From the NCBI RefSeq assembly GCF_014279995.1, contig NZ_CP047935.1, positions 2,811,494 to 2,875,493 of the forward strand: 64,000 bases of DNA, read 5' to 3'. Numbering within the stretch: position 1 is the first letter of the stretch; each line of letters opens with the position of its first letter. This DNA comes from Synechococcus sp. BIOS-E4-1 (lineage in GTDB: Bacteria; Cyanobacteriota; Cyanobacteriia; PCC-6307; Cyanobiaceae). A program made the position numbers and the translations under genes. The notes beneath the pieces are model-generated. The model had not been told where the DNA came from. It saw only the letters and a program-made list of their open reading frames with translations, and ran no database searches. Shown here piece by piece: positions 56,065 to 64,000 of this stretch.

Positions 56065-57901
56065 GCTCAGTGTCGCTCTGCAGAACGGAGACGCTCTGAT
56101 CACTCTCGCTGTGCTGCTAGTCGCGGTGGCCCTGTTCATCAGCGGAGCCATGGCACCTGAACTGGTGGGTCTGCTCAGTGTGTCGCTGCTGATGATCGGT
56201 GGCGTGCTGACCCCACTGCAGGCCCTGAGCGGCTTCGGCAGCCCTGCTCTGATCACGCTGATGGGACTGTTCGCCGTTTCAGCAGCGCTGTTCCGCAGCG
56301 GCGCTCTTGATCGACTCAGAGAACTGATTGCATCCGAACGCATCAGGACTCCCAGACGCATGGTGGGATTGCTGACCCTGGTGGTGGCACCGATCTCCGG
56401 CGTGGTGCCCAACACACCCATTGTGGCGAGCCTGCTTCCGGTGCTGGAGAGCTGGTGCCAGAAGAGAGGGATCGCGCCATCCAGGGTGCTTCTGCCTCTT
56501 TCCTTTGCCACACTGCTGGGCGGCACCCTCACGCTGCTCGGCAGTTCCGTGAATCTGCTGGCCAGTGACGTCAGCCAGCAACTGGGCTATGGATCCCTGG
56601 ATCTGTTCAGTTTCAGCGCCATCGGAGTACCGGTCTGGCTCGCCGGAGCGAGCTACATGCTGATTGCCCCCCGCGCACTGCTGCCGGACAGGAGTGAGCC
56701 TGATGATCAGCTCAGCACCAACCAGTCACTCACTGGATACTTCACGGAAGTCACGATCCCAGGATCTTCCTCGCTTGTCGGACAGACCCTGCGGCACAGC
56801 CGGCTGCAACGTCGCTTCGATGTGGATGTTCTCGAGCTGCAGAGAGGTGGCGAACGAATCCTTCCACCCCTGGCCGACCGCTGCATCGAGGCCGAGGACC
56901 GCCTGCTGCTGAGAGTCACACGGGCCGATCTGCTACGCCTTCAACAGGACCACACGATTCAGCTCGCCTCTGCCAGTCGTCCTGCCGCTGATCAGCTCGC
57001 CATGGTCAGCACCGAGCCGACCTTGTCCAGCGAAGGTGCAAACGGTCAGAAGACCGTTGAGGTGCTGCTTCCAGCTGGATCCACACTGGCCGGTGCAAGC
57101 CTGCGGGAGCTGCGTTTTCGACAACGACACAACGCAACGGTGCTGGCACTCCGTCGAGGTCAGCAGACGGTTCAAGAGCGACTTGGCCAGGCCGTTCTGC
57201 GTGAAGGTGATGTGCTGCTGCTGCAAGCTCCGCTGGATGCAATCCGGGGGCTTCAGGCCAGTAACGATCTGCTGGTGCTCGACCAGCTTGAAAACGATCT
57301 ACCCACCATCCGGCGCAAGCCTCAGGCCATCACCATCACGGCTCTGATGCTGCTGGTGCCCACCATCACCGCCGTCCCCCTGGTTGCCGCAGTGCTCTTG
57401 GCCGTTGTGCTGCTGGTGCTGATGGGATGCCTGAGAACAGGTGAGGTGCAGCGGTCGATCAGACTGGACGTGATTCTTCTGCTCGGGTCCCTTTCCAGCT
57501 TCAGCGTCGCTCTGCAGACCAGTGGCCTGGCCAACGCCATGGCATCCGACATGGAGAGACTGCTGCTGAATTGGCCGTCTTACTGGGCGTTACTGGTCAT
57601 TTTTCTCGCCACCAACCTGATCACCAGCGTGATGAGCAATGCCGCGTCGGTGGCACTGCTGGTGCCTGTGGCCACGCAGCTGGCTCCGTCTCTGAACCTT
57701 CCCCCCCAGGCTTTATTGCTCACTGTGCTGTTCGGAGCCAGCCAGTCGTTCCTCACTCCGATGGGATACCAAACCAACCTGATGGTTTTCGGACCAGGGC
57801 GTTACCGCTTTTTCGATGTAGCTCGCTATGGGGCCGGTCTCACATTGCTGATGACCTTGCTGGTTCCTGGATTGATCCTTGTCCAGGCAGGAGGCCGCTG
57901 A
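56057..57901 (+). CDS. SLC13-type anion transporter with TrkA-C domains
   Basis: 614 residues from ATG 56057, overlapping hflX by 8 bases. About 11 membrane helices in two halves, with SLC13/DASS-like turns (GLFAVSAALFRSGAL, VPNTPIVASLLP, MSNAASVALLVP). Between them are two TrkA-C-like regulatory domains (about 230-310 and 330-410). It probably takes up sulfate or a dicarboxylate with sodium. Its position before ktrB and ktrA suggests co-regulation with ion homeostasis. Confidence 0.82.
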   Translation: MVELSVALQNGDALITLAVLLVAVALFISGAMAPELVGLLSVSLLMIGGVLTPLQALSGFGSPALITLMGLFAVSAALFRSGALDRLRELIASERIRTPRRMVGLLTLVVAPISGVVPNTPIVASLLPVLESWCQKRGIAPSRVLLPLSFATLLGGTLTLLGSSVNLLASDVSQQLGYGSLDLFSFSAIGVPVWLAGASYMLIAPRALLPDRSEPDDQLSTNQSLTGYFTEVTIPGSSSLVGQTLRHSRLQRRFDVDVLELQRGGERILPPLADRCIEAEDRLLLRVTRADLLRLQQDHTIQLASASRPAADQLAMVSTEPTLSSEGANGQKTVEVLLPAGSTLAGASLRELRFRQRHNATVLALRRGQQTVQERLGQAVLREGDVLLLQAPLDAIRGLQASNDLLVLDQLENDLPTIRRKPQAITITALMLLVPTITAVPLVAAVLLAVVLLVLMGCLRTGEVQRSIRLDVILLLGSLSSFSVALQTSGLANAMASDMERLLLNWPSYWALLVIFLATNLITSVMSNAASVALLVPVATQLAPSLNLPPQALLLTVLFGASQSFLTPMGYQTNLMVFGPGRYRFFDVARYGAGLTLLMTLLVPGLILVQAGGR

Positions 57902-57905
57902 GCGC

Positions 57906-59309
57906 ATGGCACTCCCTAGAGCCATTCATCGCACTCAGGCGTGGTACCGGCGCCTCACCGTGCCCCAGTTCACGGTCGTGACGGGATTGCTGGTGATCAC
58001 CATCGGCACGCTGCTTCTGTCCAGCCCACTTTGCTCAAACACAAGTGTCGGACTCTGGGAAGCACTGTTCACGGCGACCTCCGCGGTCACCGTGACAGGC
58101 CTGACCGTGATCGATGTCGGCAAGGATCTCACGGTCGTCGGTCAGGGCGTTCTGGCGTTCATGATCCTGGTGGGAGGCCTCGGCCTGATGGCGATCACCA
58201 CCTTCCTTCAGGGGTTCGTGGTTCGGGGCGCCTCCCTGAAGCGTCGCCTGGACCGTGGCCAGGCTCTTGATCAATTCGGCGTGGGTGGGGTCGGCGGCAC
58301 GTTCAGAAGCATCGCCCTCACCGCAGCAGTACTGATCTTGATTGGAGCTTTTGTGCTCTACAGCTACGGCTTTTCAGATCTTCCTGCGGGTGGAGAAAGG
58401 CTGTGGGCATCTTTGTTTCACAGCATCTCGGCCTACAACAATGCGGGATTCGGCCTCTGGAACGACAGCCTCGAGGGCTACCGGACGAATCGGGTGGTCA
58501 ACGCGGTGATCATGCTGCTGATCGTTCTGGGAGGACTGGGCTGGCGTGTCACCAGTGATCTCTGGAGCAATCGACAACGACTGAAGCGCCGCAATCTCAG
58601 TCTCCATACACGGCTGGTGCTGAGAACGTCGATTCTGCTGATCCTGATCGGCACCTTCGGACTGCTGTTGACCGAATCCCTGTCCAAGGGGCATATCCTC
58701 ACGACGATGGGCTGGCCAGAGCGGCTGATGAGCGCCCTGTTCGAATCCGTGAGCGCCCGCACGGCTGGATTCACCACAGTTCCGCTGTCAGAGCACAGTG
58801 TTTCCGACTCAGGACTGTTGCTGCTGATGGCCCTGATGTTCATCGGGGCCAGTCCCGGAGGTACGGGAGGCGGCATCAAGACGACCACGGTTGCAGCCCT
58901 GATGGCAGCCACCCGATCCACACTTCGCGGCCAGGATGACGTCGTCATCCGGCACCGTCAGATTCCCGACAAGGTGGTGCTCAGGGCCGTGAGCATCGTG
59001 ATGGCCTCGCTGATGTTCGTTCTCGTGATGGCGCTTCTGCTCGCCCTCACCACCAACCAGAACGGAGAAGAGCCACTCACCTTCCTGGAACTGCTGTTCA
59101 CTTGCATCTCCGCCTTTGCCACCGTGGGGATGGATCTGGGCGTCACTGAACAACTGGGTCGCTTTGGCCAGCTGATTCTGGTGGTGGGAATGTTTGTGGG
59201 ACGGCTGGGAATCCTGCTGCTGCTGAGTGCTATCTGGGAGAGCTTCGACCGCAACCAGCTGCAGCGCCAGAATCGGATCGGTTATCCCCGCGAGGATCTC
59301 TATGTCTGA
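57906..59309 (+). CDS. ktrB: Potassium transporter subunit KtrB/TrkH family
   Basis: 467 residues from ATG 57906, 4 bases after the SLC13 gene. Four pore-loop repeats give the selectivity filter (for example TVTGLTVID, YNNAGFGLW, ARTAGFTTVP and ATVGMDLG). GTGGGIKTTT marks the intramembrane loop region. It moves potassium with sodium, gated by KtrA. In cyanobacteria the Ktr system is important in osmotic adaptation, a natural fit for a marine cell. Confidence 0.9.
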   Translation: MALPRAIHRTQAWYRRLTVPQFTVVTGLLVITIGTLLLSSPLCSNTSVGLWEALFTATSAVTVTGLTVIDVGKDLTVVGQGVLAFMILVGGLGLMAITTFLQGFVVRGASLKRRLDRGQALDQFGVGGVGGTFRSIALTAAVLILIGAFVLYSYGFSDLPAGGERLWASLFHSISAYNNAGFGLWNDSLEGYRTNRVVNAVIMLLIVLGGLGWRVTSDLWSNRQRLKRRNLSLHTRLVLRTSILLILIGTFGLLLTESLSKGHILTTMGWPERLMSALFESVSARTAGFTTVPLSEHSVSDSGLLLLMALMFIGASPGGTGGGIKTTTVAALMAATRSTLRGQDDVVIRHRQIPDKVVLRAVSIVMASLMFVLVMALLLALTTNQNGEEPLTFLELLFTCISAFATVGMDLGVTEQLGRFGQLILVVGMFVGRLGILLLLSAIWESFDRNQLQRQNRIGYPREDLYV

Positions 59310-59333
59310 ACACAACTCGTTGGGGCTGACGCC

Positions 59334-60038
59334 ATGAGGGACTGGTGGCACTGGTCGCCTGCTGAAGAGAGCGACCCCCGCAGCTTCGGAATCGTGGGCG
59401 TCGGACGCTTCGGCAGTGCTGTGTGCCGCCAGTTGATGCAAAGCGGCGCTGACGTGCTCGCCGTGGATCGTTCCTCGAGGGCGATCGAGGAACTCAGACA
59501 GCTTGAACCTTCCATCGAAGCCAGGGTCCTGGACTGCACCGATGAGGAATCACTGCGGGAAGCAGGCATCCTCGACATGGACACCGTGGTCGTGGCGATC
59601 AGCGAACCGATCGAAGCGAGCATCACAGCCACCCTGATCGCCAAGGACAGCGAGGGCACTCGCGTGCGCCGGGTGATTGCGCGTGCCACCAGTGACCTGC
59701 ACGAAAAAATGCTGAAGCGCGTTGGTGCCGACCGCGTGGTGTTTCCCTCTCGGATGCAGGGCGAGCGTCTGGGTCTTGAACTGGTGCGCCCCAATCTGAT
59801 GGAGCGATTGGAGCTGGACGAGCTCAACTCGATCGAGGAGATCAAGGTGCCGGAACGCTTTGTTGGGCTCTCTCTGCGCGATCTCAATCTGCGTAAGAAC
59901 TTTCGAGTCAATGTGCTGGCAGCCGGGCCTGCTGCAGACCTGATGGTCAATCCACCCGCATCACACGTTCTGATGGAAGGCCACGTTCTGGTGGTGATGG
60001 GTTTGACAGATGACCTTCAGAACCTCCCCCGCACCTGA
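59334..60038 (+). CDS. ktrA: Potassium uptake regulator KtrA/TrkA
   Basis: 234 residues. The RCK N domain has GVGRFG at residues 22-27 and the acidic residue after strand 2 (AVDRSS). The RCK C domain lies in the last 80 residues. It binds ATP/ADP or NAD and gates KtrB. It follows ktrB by 24 bases and precedes anmK by 8. Confidence 0.9.
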   Translation: MRDWWHWSPAEESDPRSFGIVGVGRFGSAVCRQLMQSGADVLAVDRSSRAIEELRQLEPSIEARVLDCTDEESLREAGILDMDTVVVAISEPIEASITATLIAKDSEGTRVRRVIARATSDLHEKMLKRVGADRVVFPSRMQGERLGLELVRPNLMERLELDELNSIEEIKVPERFVGLSLRDLNLRKNFRVNVLAAGPAADLMVNPPASHVLMEGHVLVVMGLTDDLQNLPRT

Positions 60039-60046
60039 TCGGAATC

Positions 60047-61201
60047 ATGCGCGTTCTCGGGCTGATGAGCGGCACCAGTGCCGATGGAGTGGATGCCGTT
60101 CTTGCTGAGTTCAGTGGGTCATCGAGCAGTCCAAGCTGGACCCTGATTCACAGTGCTTCCTGCCCCTATCCCTCAGATCTGCGCAAGGGAATGCTGGCCA
60201 TGGCCCAGGGAGAAGCTGCCCCTGCAGCGGCCATTCTGGATCTGGCTGAAGCGATCACTGAATACCAGGCAAAGGCTGCTGAAGCGTGCGATCCCGATCG
60301 TTCAGCCAGCCTCATTGGCTGCCATGGCCAAACGATCTGGCACCGCCCACCTGAAGCCGACGCGAGAGGCAAGCGCCAACGTGGAAGCAGCTGGCAGATG
60401 CTTCAGGGGCCGCTGCTCGCACACATGCTGCAGCGACCTGTTATTCACGATTTCCGTGCCGCTGACCTCGCTCTGGGAGGGCAGGGCGCCCCCTTGGTCC
60501 CCATGGCCGATGCGGCTCTGATGGGCAGAATCAAGGGCTGGCGGGCGCTGTTGAACCTCGGTGGCATCGCCAACATCACCCTGATTCCGCCGTCACACGG
60601 TCCAGACCGGCAACGACCCGTGCTCGGCTGGGACTGCGGTCCAGCCAACAGCCTGATCGACCTGGCGATGGCCGCCTTCAGCGATGGGCAGGAGCGCTGT
60701 GACAGGGATGGAGGCATGGCTGCACGCGGACAGGTGATGGATCAGCAGCTGAGGAGCTGGCTGAGTGAGCCCTATTTCCTGAAGAGAGCACCGAAGTCGA
60801 CCGGACGCGAACTCTTTGGTCGCAAGGATCTGGAACGGAGGCTCAGCGAGCTGCAACAGGCCTGCCCCGAGGACCAGATGGCCACACTCACAGCCTTCAC
60901 AGCTGCAGTGGTGGCTCAGGATCTGCAGCAGCTACGCCATCTCGGCCTTCCCCTGCCGACGGAAATGGTGGTGGCCGGAGGAGGCCGCCGCAACACAACG
61001 CTGATGCGGGAATTGCAATCGCGTTGCCATGGCCTCAGAGTGCGTCCCAGCGACGAACTGAATCTTCCCTGCGAGGCGCGCGAGGCCCTGGTGTTCGCGC
61101 TGCTGGCCTGGTGGCATCACCGCAATCATCCCGGCAATGCACCTTCCATCACTGGGGCAGAACACAGCTGTGTTCTGGGGGTGCGCGCCGAACCGGCCTG
61201 A
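60047..61201 (+). CDS. anmK: Anhydro-N-acetylmuramic acid kinase
   Basis: 384 residues. Phosphorylates and opens anhydro-MurNAc during cell-wall recycling. The N-terminal GLMSGTSADGVDAVL, GCHGQTIWH, DFRAADLALGGQGAPLVP and LNLGGIANIT motifs and the C-terminal GGGRRNTTLMREL are all typical. It is the last gene of the plus-strand run that begins at 53180. Confidence 0.92.
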   Translation: MRVLGLMSGTSADGVDAVLAEFSGSSSSPSWTLIHSASCPYPSDLRKGMLAMAQGEAAPAAAILDLAEAITEYQAKAAEACDPDRSASLIGCHGQTIWHRPPEADARGKRQRGSSWQMLQGPLLAHMLQRPVIHDFRAADLALGGQGAPLVPMADAALMGRIKGWRALLNLGGIANITLIPPSHGPDRQRPVLGWDCGPANSLIDLAMAAFSDGQERCDRDGGMAARGQVMDQQLRSWLSEPYFLKRAPKSTGRELFGRKDLERRLSELQQACPEDQMATLTAFTAAVVAQDLQQLRHLGLPLPTEMVVAGGGRRNTTLMRELQSRCHGLRVRPSDELNLPCEAREALVFALLAWWHHRNHPGNAPSITGAEHSCVLGVRAEPA

Positions 61202-61232
61202 ACCCTGTCAGCCACTCGGCAGGTGACTCAGA

Positions 61233-61526
61233 TCAGCCAGGACGATGCAGCCGCAACCGTCGGGGAGCTCCGCGGAGTCGACGAGGCTGCTGAGCCTCGA
61301 GAGCTGAGCGCATTCGCTCTGTGGATGTGGGAGCTGACACCACTGAGGAACCGACCTGTTCCAGACGCTGAACCCCCTGCTGGATCAACACCTTGGCCAT
61401 GTTGCTGACGGTACGGCACTCCTGTTCAGCAAGGACTGTCAGCCGATGACAGAGATCTTCAGGCAAAACCACCTGAATCCGCGGCGATTTCGGCTTCCCG
61501 CTGGATGAGGTTTGGCGGGTCGCCAC
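61233..61526 (-). CDS. Ribbon-helix-helix protein
   Basis: 97 residues from GTG 61526; a GTG at 61586 gives a longer form with an unlikely start. The ribbon-helix-helix is at residues 15-55: strand SPRIQVVLPE, helix A DLCHRLTVLAEQECRT, helix B SNMAKVLIQQGVQRLEQ. The C-terminal third is Arg-rich and probably disordered. It is divergent from the small basic protein gene at 61665 and may control it or itself. It resembles chromosomal CopG-type regulators without a toxin partner. Confidence 0.65.
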   Translation of the reverse strand: MATRQTSSSGKPKSPRIQVVLPEDLCHRLTVLAEQECRTVSNMAKVLIQQGVQRLEQVGSSVVSAPTSTERMRSALEAQQPRRLRGAPRRLRLHRPG

Positions 61527-61664
61527 GAACCATGAGGCAGAGATACCTAAAAGTGTACAGAGATGCGCAAGGGTAGTATCCAGCACTATGATGCGGTCAC
61601 TCCGTTCCCTGACACGCGGCTCATCACCTCAGGACTGCACATCAACGATTCCGCCAGGACTGCC

Positions 61665-61979
61665 ATGCCACGTACAACCAGCCAGGCCTCCAGCACTCGC
61701 CAGTCAGCCCCGCGCAATCGAAGGGCTGCCGGTTCACGTCGATCTCGCCGTGCGTCTGATAACAGCGATGTACTGGTTTCGGCAGTGATCAGTTCCTACC
61801 TGCTCACGCACCTGCACCATGTGCTGCAGCGAGCTGAATACGGAGCTGTGCAGGAAGGCAGGATGTCCCAGGCCGCTAACTACGCCCAACTGCGCAAGGT
61901 TCTCTGCGCGGATGCACGCAGCATGGAGGATGCTTCCGCATCAGGCCTCAAGGAAGCCGACCTGGACCAGGCCGCTTAA
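61665..61979 (+). CDS. Small basic hypothetical protein
   Basis: 104 residues from ATG 61665; the frame is open from 61563. The first 40 residues are Arg/Ser/Thr-rich and disordered. The rest is helical (VLVSAVISSYLLTHLHHVLQ, QAANYAQLRKVLCADARS). The pattern suggests a nucleic-acid-binding tail with a small folded domain. Family not recognised. Confidence 0.5.
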   Translation: MPRTTSQASSTRQSAPRNRRAAGSRRSRRASDNSDVLVSAVISSYLLTHLHHVLQRAEYGAVQEGRMSQAANYAQLRKVLCADARSMEDASASGLKEADLDQAA

Positions 61980-62044
61980 GAGAGAGCGCGCCCATGGCTG
62001 CACAGGATGGCCACAGATAGGGTTGACGCAGATGGTGGTGCGCC

Positions 62045-62272
62045 ATGAGCAACGCAGCAGAGCTCTACACCAAGATCGAGCAGGATCGAGAGTTAACACG
62101 CGCCCTGTTCAGACAGGCTCTTCAGAATCCTGGAGGAGCCATTCAGGCCATCTGTCAGGTGGGGGAACAGATGAACCTCCCGGTGACCCATGACGAGGTC
62201 AAGGCTTTCATCAACAGCCTGGATGACGAGCTCAGCAAGCAGTGGCTGGTCAAAGCGAGGGGCGGTCTTTGA
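62045..62272 (+). CDS. Nif11-domain (NHLP leader-like) protein
   Basis: 75 residues with the Nif11 pattern: ELYTKIEQDRELTRALFRQA, then GEQMNLPVTHDEVKAFINSL, ending KQWLVKARGGL. Leader peptides of prochlorosin-type lanthipeptides have such a domain ending in GG before the core. Here the frame stops one residue after GG. Reading on past the TGA gives 24 more codons (62273-62344) that encode Ser, Thr and a Cys pair. No modification enzyme gene is in the window. It may be a stand-alone Nif11 protein or a precursor that lost its core. Confidence 0.7.
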   Translation: MSNAAELYTKIEQDRELTRALFRQALQNPGGAIQAICQVGEQMNLPVTHDEVKAFINSLDDELSKQWLVKARGGL

Positions 62273-62420
62273 TCAACCGGCTGGATTGGCTGGGTGAAAC
62301 CGGCACAGGCAGACGCTCCCTGCTGCCACCTCCACCGGCCCAGCTGAAGAACAACCAGTAACTCACCAGAGCCAGCCCTGCTGCCACCACAAGGGCGGCG
62401 ACTTGCTCCAGCCTTCGCAT
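62250..62420 (-). CDS. Small membrane protein antisense to the Nif11 end
   Basis: 56 residues from ATG 62420: MRRLEQVAALVVAAGLALVS, continuing into a single membrane helix (about 8-27), then a Gly/Ser-rich linker and a basic end. Its 3' end overlaps the Nif11 gene by 23 bases on the other strand. The clear membrane segment and basic N-terminus support it. Function unknown. Confidence 0.5.
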   Translation of the reverse strand: MRRLEQVAALVVAAGLALVSYWLFFSWAGGGGSRERLPVPVSPSQSSRLIKDRPSL

Positions 62421-62497
62421 CAACGCAGCTTCTCTCTTTGAGCACAGTCTGCCCACACCCCGACACGAGATGATGGGGTTTCTCCGCGTCTTCGCCG

Positions 62498-64000
62498 GTG
62501 CTGCGACTTGAGCACGTCAGCAAGATCTATCCCACTGGGGAAGTGCTCCGGGACGTCACCTGGGAGATCAAACCCGGCGATCGCATTGGCCTGGTCGGTG
62601 TCAACGGCGCAGGCAAATCGACTCAGATGCGCTTGATCGCGGGCCATGAAGAGCCGACCAGCGGCGCGGTCGTTCGCCAGGGGGAACCACGAATCGCATT
62701 CCTGCAACAGGAATTCGACGTGGACCTCAACCGCTCGGTGCGGCAGGAGCTCTTCCAAGCCTTTGGAGAAGCCGCCACTGTGCTGAACCGTCAGCGCGAA
62801 GTCGAAGAGGCGATGGGCTCTGACCAAGCAGCTGAAGATCCCGACCATCTCGATGAGCTGATCCACGAGTTAGGACAGCTGCAGAACCGATTCGAAGCCC
62901 TGCATGGCTACGAACTGGATGCCCGCATCGACAAGCTGCTGCCCACCATCGGCTTCACGCCGGAGAGTGCCGAATGCCTGGTCGGAGACTATTCGGGCGG
63001 ATGGCAGATGCGCATCGCCCTGGGCAAGATTCTTCTTCAGGACCCTGATCTGCTGCTGCTTGATGAGCCGACCAACCACCTGGATGTGGAAACGATCCAG
63101 TGGCTCGAGGGCTACCTGCAGGAGCAGACAGCAGCCCTTGTGGTAATCAGTCACGATCGAACCTTTCTCGATCGCGTCTGCAACCAGATTGTTGCCACCG
63201 AAAGGGGGATCTCCAGAAGTTATCTCGGCAATTACACCGCGCATCTGGAACAGAAGCAGCTGGAGCAGGAGGCGACGCAGGCGGCCTTCGACCGTCAGCA
63301 GAAGGAGATCGCCACCCAGCAGGCCTACATCGATCGATTCAGGGCAAGTGCCACGCGAAGCACCCAGGCCAAGAGCAGGGAAAAACAACTCGAGAAGGTG
63401 GAACTGGTTAACGCTCCGATCGAAAGCGTTGCCGGACCGAGTTTCCGGTTTCCTGAAGCACCCCGATCCGGTGCCCAGGTGGCTTTGATGGAGAATCTCA
63501 CCCATAGCTACGGCGACCAAATCCTCTTCCTGGGAGCGGAACTGGAGGTTGAGCGCGGTGATCGCATTGCCTTTGTTGGGCCGAACGGAGCCGGAAAGTC
63601 CACGCTTCTGCGACTGATCATGGGAATGGAGTCACCAGACGAGGGCTCGGCTCGGCTGGGTGAACACAACGTGATCGCGCGGTATTTCGAACAAAACCAG
63701 GCAGAGGCTCTGGACCTGGGCAAAACAGTGATTGACACGATGTTTGAAGCGGTACCGGACTGGACGCAGACCCAGGTCCGCTCACTGCTGGGCAGCTTCT
63801 GCTTCAGCAACGACACCGTGTTCAAAGAGGTCGGCAAGCTGAGCGGCGGCGAGAAGGCACGTCTTGCATTGGCCCTGATGCTGCTCACACCATGCAATTT
63901 CCTAGTGTTGGACGAACCCACCAACCATCTTGATATCCCAGCCAAGCAAATGCTGGAAGACGCTCTCTGCGCCTACGAGGGAGCGGCACTGCTTGTTTCT
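62498..64000 (+). CDS. ABC-F family ATPase (3' end outside window)
   Basis: 501 residues visible from GTG 62498; no stop before the window edge. Two ABC domains. The first has Walker A GVNGAGKS (about 37), signature YSGGWQMR and Walker B LLLLDEPTNHLD; the second has GPNGAGKS, LSGGEKAR and LVLDEPTNHLD. Between them is the helical linker with many Gln and Glu that reaches the ribosome. There are no membrane segments. ABC-F proteins act on translating ribosomes; subtype (EttA, Uup or other) is not certain. Confidence 0.88.
   Translation, partial: MLRLEHVSKIYPTGEVLRDVTWEIKPGDRIGLVGVNGAGKSTQMRLIAGHEEPTSGAVVRQGEPRIAFLQQEFDVDLNRSVRQELFQAFGEAATVLNRQREVEEAMGSDQAAEDPDHLDELIHELGQLQNRFEALHGYELDARIDKLLPTIGFTPESAECLVGDYSGGWQMRIALGKILLQDPDLLLLDEPTNHLDVETIQWLEGYLQEQTAALVVISHDRTFLDRVCNQIVATERGISRSYLGNYTAHLEQKQLEQEATQAAFDRQQKEIATQQAYIDRFRASATRSTQAKSREKQLEKVELVNAPIESVAGPSFRFPEAPRSGAQVALMENLTHSYGDQILFLGAELEVERGDRIAFVGPNGAGKSTLLRLIMGMESPDEGSARLGEHNVIARYFEQNQAEALDLGKTVIDTMFEAVPDWTQTQVRSLLGSFCFSNDTVFKEVGKLSGGEKARLALALMLLTPCNFLVLDEPTNHLDIPAKQMLEDALCAYEGAALLVS

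Overview
The window is about 64 kb of a marine picocyanobacterium, most likely Synechococcus. It carries a phycobilisome rod-core linker (CpcG) and a CpcS/CpeS-type bilin lyase. It has a SufR-regulated sufBCDS operon joined to ftrC (ferredoxin-thioredoxin reductase), a DUF3747 protein, a Nif11-type leader protein and the cyanobacterial RarA fusion. Most of the window is GC-rich. No rRNA, tRNA or CRISPR array was recognised.

Layout. (1) About 1-12,320 is an integrated mobile element. It holds a tyrosine recombinase, a large terminase, a probable small terminase, a 1289-residue toprim/helicase replication protein, three small ribbon-helix-helix regulators and several small proteins. No capsid or tail gene is visible. 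Its right edge lies in the 5' end of yifB/comM, which lacks its first ~30 codons. (2) 12.3-19.9 kb is core: truncated yifB, rpsU, a DUF3747 protein, def, an S9 peptidase, and an mtnA/class II aldolase pair. (3) 20.0-26.6 kb is the resident Fe-S operon ftrC-sufB-sufC-sufD-sufS on the minus strand, with divergent sufR and a clear SufR-like operator. (4) 26.7-31.1 kb holds the bilin lyase, cpcG, a DUF4912 protein and a phospholipase D-like lipoprotein. (5) About 31.1-39.8 kb is a lower-GC island with an RND pump and its adaptor, and a second sufB-sufC-sufD set without sufS. An 875-bp tract covering nearly all of sufC and the start of sufD is identical to the resident operon, while the flanks have diverged, which points to gene conversion. 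(6) 40.0-53.1 kb is core: pgm, a second RND pump with adaptor, the rarA fusion, a DUF1400-like secreted protein, a phosphopantetheinyl transferase, bcp, coaX and cysH. (7) 53.2-61.2 kb is a tight plus-strand run: type II NADH dehydrogenase, hflX, an SLC13-type transporter, ktrB, ktrA and anmK. (8) 61.2-64.0 kb has a ribbon-helix-helix protein, small hypotheticals, a Nif11 protein and an ABC-F ATPase cut by the window edge.

The most notable points are the satellite-like element in yifB with its palindrome, CAATTG sites and enriched GGCCTCTG octamer, and the converted second suf cluster that lacks the SufR box. Others are the mtnA-aldolase pair that suggests a DHAP shunt, and a Nif11 leader that ends in GGL just before a possible vestigial core peptide. 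All assignments come from reading the sequence and recalling families; no searches were run.
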